Shown here piece by piece: positions 14,039 through 18,120 of a DNA stretch of 18,120 nucleotides; the stretch's first letter is position 1, and each line of letters starts with the position of its first letter. The notes under the pieces were generated by a model. That model searched no databases. It worked only from the letters and a program-made list of their open reading frames with translations, and was not told where the DNA came from. The translations under genes and the position numbers were made by a program. This DNA comes from Saprospiraceae bacterium UBA1994 (lineage in GTDB: Bacteria > Bacteroidota > Bacteroidia > Chitinophagales > Saprospiraceae). The stretch spans positions 1-18,120 of the forward strand of contig DDCY01000018.1 of assembly GCA_002335865.1 (NCBI GenBank). Direction: 5' to 3'.

Positions 14039-16228
14039 ATGGATAACAACGGAATTGGCGACATCAGCAAATGCCCATTTATGGGTGGTTCTCAAAGCCA
14101 AACAGCAGGAAGTGGTACTGCCAATAGAGATTGGTGGCCTAATCAACTCAAACTTAATCTACTTCGTCAGAACTCTGAGAAGTCAGATCCGATGGGTCAA
14201 TCTTTTGACTATGCAAAGGAGTTTGAAAGTTTAGATTTAGCAGCTATCAAGAGTGATATTGTAGATCTTATGACTACTTCACAAGACTGGTGGCCTGCAG
14301 ATTACGGTCATTACGGTCCTTTCTTTATACGTATGGCATGGCACAGTGCTGGTACTTACAGAATCTTTGATGGTCGCGGTGGAGCAGGAGCTGGACAACA
14401 GAGGTTTGCGCCGCTTAATAGTTGGCCAGATAATGGTAATTTAGATAAGGCTAGATTATTACTTTGGCCAATCAAAAAGAAATATGGAAGAAAGATATCT
14501 TGGGCAGATCTAATGATACTTGCAAGTAACTGTGCTCTTGAATCAATGAATTTCGAGACATTTGGATTCGCAGGAGGACGCGAAGATGTTTGGGAGCCAG
14601 AAGATGACGTGAATTGGGGAACTGAAAGAGAATGGTTAGGAGTCAATAGATATGGAGAGAATAGGTCACTTGAGCAACCACTGGGAGCATCACATATGGG
14701 ACTTATATATGTCAATCCTGAAGGACCAGAAGGTAATCCAGACCCTATAGCAGCTGCGCATGATATAAGAGAGACTTTTGGCCGAATGGCGATGAATGAT
14801 GAAGAGACAGTGGCATTAATAGCTGGCGGTCATACATTTGGTAAGGCTCACGGTGCCGGCCCAGATAGCCATGTAGGAGTAGAGCCAGAAGGGGGGAACA
14901 TAGCAGATCAAGGTCAAGGTTGGTTAAGCACATTCAATTCGGGTAAAGGTGCAGACACTATTACTAGTGGACTTGAAGGTGCATGGACGACGACTCCAGC
15001 GAAATGGAGCCATGATTACTTTAAGCACTTGTTTGATTATGAGTGGGAACTAACAAAAAGCCCTGCAGGGGCACACCAGTGGACTCCAAAAGATGGTGCA
15101 GGAGCAGGTACTGTTCCAGATGCGCATGATCCAGCAGTATCACACGCACCATTTATGCTGACTACAGATCTGTCTATGCGTATGGATCCAGCTTACGAGA
15201 AGATATCAAGAAGATTCTACGAGAATCCTTCTGAGTTTGAAGATGCATTTGCAAGGGCATGGTTTAAATTAACTCATAGAGATATGGGGCCAGTAAATCG
15301 TTATCTTGGAACAGAAGTCCCGTCTGAAGAACTGATATGGCAAGATCCTCTACCTGAAGGGGGTAATGATGTGAGTGAAGCAGACGCAGCAGCTCTTAAG
15401 AATTCTATTCTTGCAAGTGGACTATCTATCTCAGAATTAGTATCTACAGCATGGGCTTCAGCATCTACATTCCGTGGATCAGATAAGCGTGGTGGTGCTA
15501 ACGGAGCAAGAGTAAGATTAGCTCCTCAGAAAGATTGGGTAGTGAATAACCCAAATCAACTATCTAAAGTAATATCTACCCTAGAGGGAATCCAAAGTGC
15601 GTCAGACACTGCAGTATCTCTAGCAGATCTCATAGTACTCGGTGGATGTGCTGCAGTAGAGCAAGCAGCAAAGAATGCTGGATACAATGTATCTGTGCCT
15701 TTTACAGGAGGTAGAGTAGATGCTACACTAGAGCACACTGATGTAGAGTCATTCAGAGCATTAGAGCCAGTAGCAGATGGATTTCGTAATTATGTAAATC
15801 GTAGACATACACTTACTGCAGAAGAATTACTAGTAGACAAAGCTCAGTTACTCTCATTGACAATTCCAGAAATGACTGTGTTAGTTGGAGGTATGAGAAT
15901 GTTAGATACGAATTTTGATGGATCAAAGCATGGAGTATTTACATCAGAAGAGGGAAAGCTTACTAATGATTTCTTTGTAAATCTATTGGATCTTACGACG
16001 ACTTGGAAAGCTACATCTGAAGCGGATAAAGAATTTGAAGGTCGTAATCGTATGACTGGAGATTTTCAATGGACAGGAACTAGAGCAGATTTGATTTTTG
16101 GTTCCAACTCAGAATTAAAAGCTATCGCAGAGGTATATGCCACTGATGATGCCAAGGAAATGTTTGTTACTGATTTCGTAGCTGCATGGAATAAAGTGAT
16201 GAATCTTGATAGATTTGATCTCTCATAG
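14039..16228 (+). CDS. katG: catalase-peroxidase KatG
   Basis: A 729-residue bifunctional haem enzyme that removes hydrogen peroxide by both catalase and peroxidase activity. It has the normal duplicated two-domain length. The distal triad is R98, W101, H102 in IRMAWHSAGTYR. The Met-Tyr-Trp crosslink needed for catalase activity is present as W101, Y224 (LIYVNPEGP) and M250 (RMAMNDEE). The proximal haem ligand is H265 in GGHTFGKAHGAG, with partners W316 and D377. The C-terminal half keeps the fold but lacks a haem site, as in the family. No signal peptide is seen, so it is cytoplasmic. It has its own -7 box and a strong terminator. The gene is intact, with no odd codon use visible. Confidence 0.98.
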   Translation: MDNNGIGDISKCPFMGGSQSQTAGSGTANRDWWPNQLKLNLLRQNSEKSDPMGQSFDYAKEFESLDLAAIKSDIVDLMTTSQDWWPADYGHYGPFFIRMAWHSAGTYRIFDGRGGAGAGQQRFAPLNSWPDNGNLDKARLLLWPIKKKYGRKISWADLMILASNCALESMNFETFGFAGGREDVWEPEDDVNWGTEREWLGVNRYGENRSLEQPLGASHMGLIYVNPEGPEGNPDPIAAAHDIRETFGRMAMNDEETVALIAGGHTFGKAHGAGPDSHVGVEPEGGNIADQGQGWLSTFNSGKGADTITSGLEGAWTTTPAKWSHDYFKHLFDYEWELTKSPAGAHQWTPKDGAGAGTVPDAHDPAVSHAPFMLTTDLSMRMDPAYEKISRRFYENPSEFEDAFARAWFKLTHRDMGPVNRYLGTEVPSEELIWQDPLPEGGNDVSEADAAALKNSILASGLSISELVSTAWASASTFRGSDKRGGANGARVRLAPQKDWVVNNPNQLSKVISTLEGIQSASDTAVSLADLIVLGGCAAVEQAAKNAGYNVSVPFTGGRVDATLEHTDVESFRALEPVADGFRNYVNRRHTLTAEELLVDKAQLLSLTIPEMTVLVGGMRMLDTNFDGSKHGVFTSEEGKLTNDFFVNLLDLTTTWKATSEADKEFEGRNRMTGDFQWTGTRADLIFGSNSELKAIAEVYATDDAKEMFVTDFVAAWNKVMNLDRFDLS

Positions 16229-16252
16229 TTATTAGACGCAAAAATAAATAGT

Positions 16253-16284
16253 AAGAGGCTATCCTGTTAAGGATAGCCTCTTTT
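16253..16284 (+). terminator. Rho-independent terminator after katG
   Basis: A perfect 12-bp stem (16253-16264 with 16271-16282), a 6-base loop TGTTAA, and a T run through 16284, 25 bases after the katG stop. Confidence 0.92.
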
Positions 16285-16372
16285 ATTTTGTGCAGAAGAT
16301 TGAGCTCAAAAATTACTTATTGGTATTTTTACGCTGACCTTTATATCCATACATTTCTTGTATCTTGCCTTG

Positions 16373-18120
16373 ATGAATAGCGACCAACTTATCCACGACT
16401 TACTTTATAGGTCAGTTTACAGGATATACGAGGATAAAGAATTGGATAGTAGATCTAAGATGAAAGCGCTCTTTCATCTATTCACTATGTTACTGGAGGA
16501 AGCTACTAAGGATGAGGAAGTCAGTTTCACTACATTATTTTCAAGGATCGCTTATACAGGCTCTGTACACCAGTTAGAATCACAGTTGCTATACTATCTA
16601 CATACTTTTCGTAGAGCTAATGAGCAGAGTAAGCTTACCGAAGATAATATCTTGCACTACTTAGACCTAGGATGCTATGTAATCAATACAACTACAGCCG
16701 CTGTATGGGAACCGAAAAATGAGAAAGAGTTTGATCTGCCAGCGGAGGCGATTCAGTTTTTTAGAAGGGAGCAACGAGATGTGGTCCAGTTTAGACCGCT
16801 GATAGAGTGTCTTGTGACGGCGGTAGATATAGATGCATTTACATTGGATTTTATCGATGAATCCGATGGATCTATAATAGAGAAAGCTTACTTCGATATC
16901 TCTGATAAGAATGAAATATTTAATAGAAATATACAGGCGCTGAATAAATTTTATGAGATGCCGATTCATGCTAACCTTGTAGATATAGAAATATTGGCAG
17001 ATGGTAAGTATATACCTAAGGCATTAGTCATTAAACCAGATCATTTGGTAGATGTTACTGCGGTGGCAGAGACATTTAAGTACTACGGTACCGATGCGCT
17101 ATTGTATATGGTCAACAAGTTTCGACAAAAAGAATCATCTCCTCCTCTCATGATTGGTAATATTGCTAATTACTTTCTGGATGTGTTGGTGTCCAATCCA
17201 GATACAGTTTACAAGGAATTAGAACCTATGATTTTTCATATGTCTCCAATCGAATTTACCTTATATGATGACCAGACGGTAGTCGATATCTTACGTAAGA
17301 TTGAGATCCATTTTTTGCATTTGCAGAAAGTGGTCAAAGAAGATTTTGTTAGACATAATATAGATCGATCCAAGAGTTATTTAGAGCCATCATTTCTGAG
17401 TAGAGCTTATGGTCTCCAAGGAAGACTAGATATGTTGCACTTCGACGAATCTACTCAGAGATACGATATCATAGAATTGAAGAGTGGTAAACCATTCAGA
17501 ACGAATACTTATGGACTTAATAATAATCATTATGTGCAGACGCTTCTCTATGATCTATTGATCAAATCTGCTTTTGGATCAAAGTTAAAAATCAATAGTT
17601 ATATACTTTATTCTGCCTTGGATATGGATCAATTAAGATATGCTCCACCAGTAAAGGCACAGCAGTATGAAGCGATGCGAATCAGGAATGACCTCATGAC
17701 GCTAGAGCAAAATCTAGGAAATACACATCTGCCTGAGAGCAATGTTCTGTCCTACCTAAAGCTAGATCACTTTCCTAAGGCTAGTGGATATGATAAGAAA
17801 GCCGTAGAAGAATTCGAAAAAGTATATGCTAATTTAGATATAGTCGAGAAGGCATATCTAGAGCATTATGTAGCCTTTATTGCTAGAGAACAATCTCTAT
17901 CTAAAACAGGGGAACATGGACTCAGTAATAGGAATGGACATGCAGCGCTTTGGCTAGAAAATATGGAAGAGAAAGAAGAGCGATTTGCCATATTGAATAA
18001 TCTTCAAGTAATCAAGAACGATGCGGAGAATGACCCTCCGACTCTAGTATTGAAAAGAGGACTTAAGACTAACCCTTTGGCTAATTTTAGAAAAGGGGAT
18101 ATCGCAATATTATATCCAGT
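16373..18120 (+). CDS. Cas4/Dna2-type PD-(D/E)XK nuclease, probable nuclease-helicase (3' truncated by window)
   Basis: The frame is open from the ATG at 16373 to the window end, over 580 codons. The first 300 residues are helical and unassigned. The nuclease core follows: GLQGRLDML with D353, then IIELKSGKP with E368-x-K370, and the QTLLY motif with Q389 and Y393. D, E-x-K and Q-x3-Y are the signature of the RecB/Dna2/Cas4/AddB nuclease clade. The last visible residues, NPLANFRKGDIAILYP, resemble the barrel domain that precedes the SF1 helicase in Dna2-like proteins, so a helicase likely follows outside the window. Only Cys101 and Cys146 occur, both far before the core, so the usual four-cysteine iron-sulfur cluster is absent. 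Likely role: DNA end processing, repair or defence. Upstream, the frame is open from 16304 without another ATG. Confidence 0.8.
   Translation, partial: MNSDQLIHDLLYRSVYRIYEDKELDSRSKMKALFHLFTMLLEEATKDEEVSFTTLFSRIAYTGSVHQLESQLLYYLHTFRRANEQSKLTEDNILHYLDLGCYVINTTTAAVWEPKNEKEFDLPAEAIQFFRREQRDVVQFRPLIECLVTAVDIDAFTLDFIDESDGSIIEKAYFDISDKNEIFNRNIQALNKFYEMPIHANLVDIEILADGKYIPKALVIKPDHLVDVTAVAETFKYYGTDALLYMVNKFRQKESSPPLMIGNIANYFLDVLVSNPDTVYKELEPMIFHMSPIEFTLYDDQTVVDILRKIEIHFLHLQKVVKEDFVRHNIDRSKSYLEPSFLSRAYGLQGRLDMLHFDESTQRYDIIELKSGKPFRTNTYGLNNNHYVQTLLYDLLIKSAFGSKLKINSYILYSALDMDQLRYAPPVKAQQYEAMRIRNDLMTLEQNLGNTHLPESNVLSYLKLDHFPKASGYDKKAVEEFEKVYANLDIVEKAYLEHYVAFIAREQSLSKTGEHGLSNRNGHAALWLENMEEKEERFAILNNLQVIKNDAENDPPTLVLKRGLKTNPLANFRKGDIAILYP

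Noticed and set aside
14356..14933. Minus-strand frames within katG
   Set aside because: Shadows of an intact, fully conserved KatG reading frame.
16667..16969. Minus-strand 100-residue frame
   Set aside because: Lies inside the long plus-strand nuclease gene, which is open for over 580 codons and carries catalytic motifs.
1..18120. CRISPR array, insertion sequence, attachment site or prophage
   Set aside because: No regularly spaced repeats, transposase or integrase frames, or target-site duplications were seen on either strand; the tRNA is not followed by an integrase or a second copy of its 3' end.

Overview
This window looks like a piece of a Bacteroidota chromosome, probably Saprospiria-like, although the class is not proven. 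The evidence is an AT-rich sequence, starts without Shine-Dalgarno motifs, several promoters with the Bacteroidota -7 consensus TAnnTTTG, a DUF4920 lipoprotein, a type IX secretion (T9SS) sorting-domain remnant, and rplU-rpmA organised as an operon.

Layout. Positions 1-230 hold a CAT-anticodon tRNA with its own promoter and terminator. Positions 404-1285 (+) encode a DUF4920 lipoprotein followed closely by a small four-helix membrane protein. Positions 1781-9026 (-) are a cell-envelope glycan region: a methyltransferase, two GT4 and one GT2 glycosyltransferases, the PAP phosphatase CysQ, a prohibitin/SPFH membrane protein and a GT9 heptosyltransferase-like enzyme. CysQ, GT2 and GT4 overlap or abut and form one operon. 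The prohibitin gene and the second GT4 form another. Positions 9516-10022 (+) encode a small secreted Cys/Lys-rich protein with a 14-residue triplicate repeat. Positions 10227-10721 (-) encode a YkgJ-type CxxCxxCC protein. Positions 11271-12073 (-) hold rplU-rpmA with a clear promoter and a strong terminator about 300 bp downstream; bL27 has a repetitive Ala/Lys/Pro tail. Positions 12574-16228 (+) hold an APC-family permease and a complete catalase-peroxidase (katG). From 16373 to the end (+) runs the start of a large Cas4/Dna2-type nuclease, probably a nuclease-helicase, cut by the window edge.

The least ordinary feature is what sits between the genes. Three long gene-free stretches contain recognisable wrecks of protein genes, all on the minus strand: a thioredoxin-fold protein (about 2760-3060), a T9SS C-terminal sorting domain (about 9109-9293) and a PDZ domain (about 12157-12382). 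A fourth stretch (1457-1760, +) looks like a broken small membrane protein. The genome therefore seems to keep decayed genes as intergenic DNA. I did not find a convincing new multi-gene system. The most novel intact candidates are the repeat-bearing Cys/Lys-rich secreted protein and the iron-sulfur-less nuclease.
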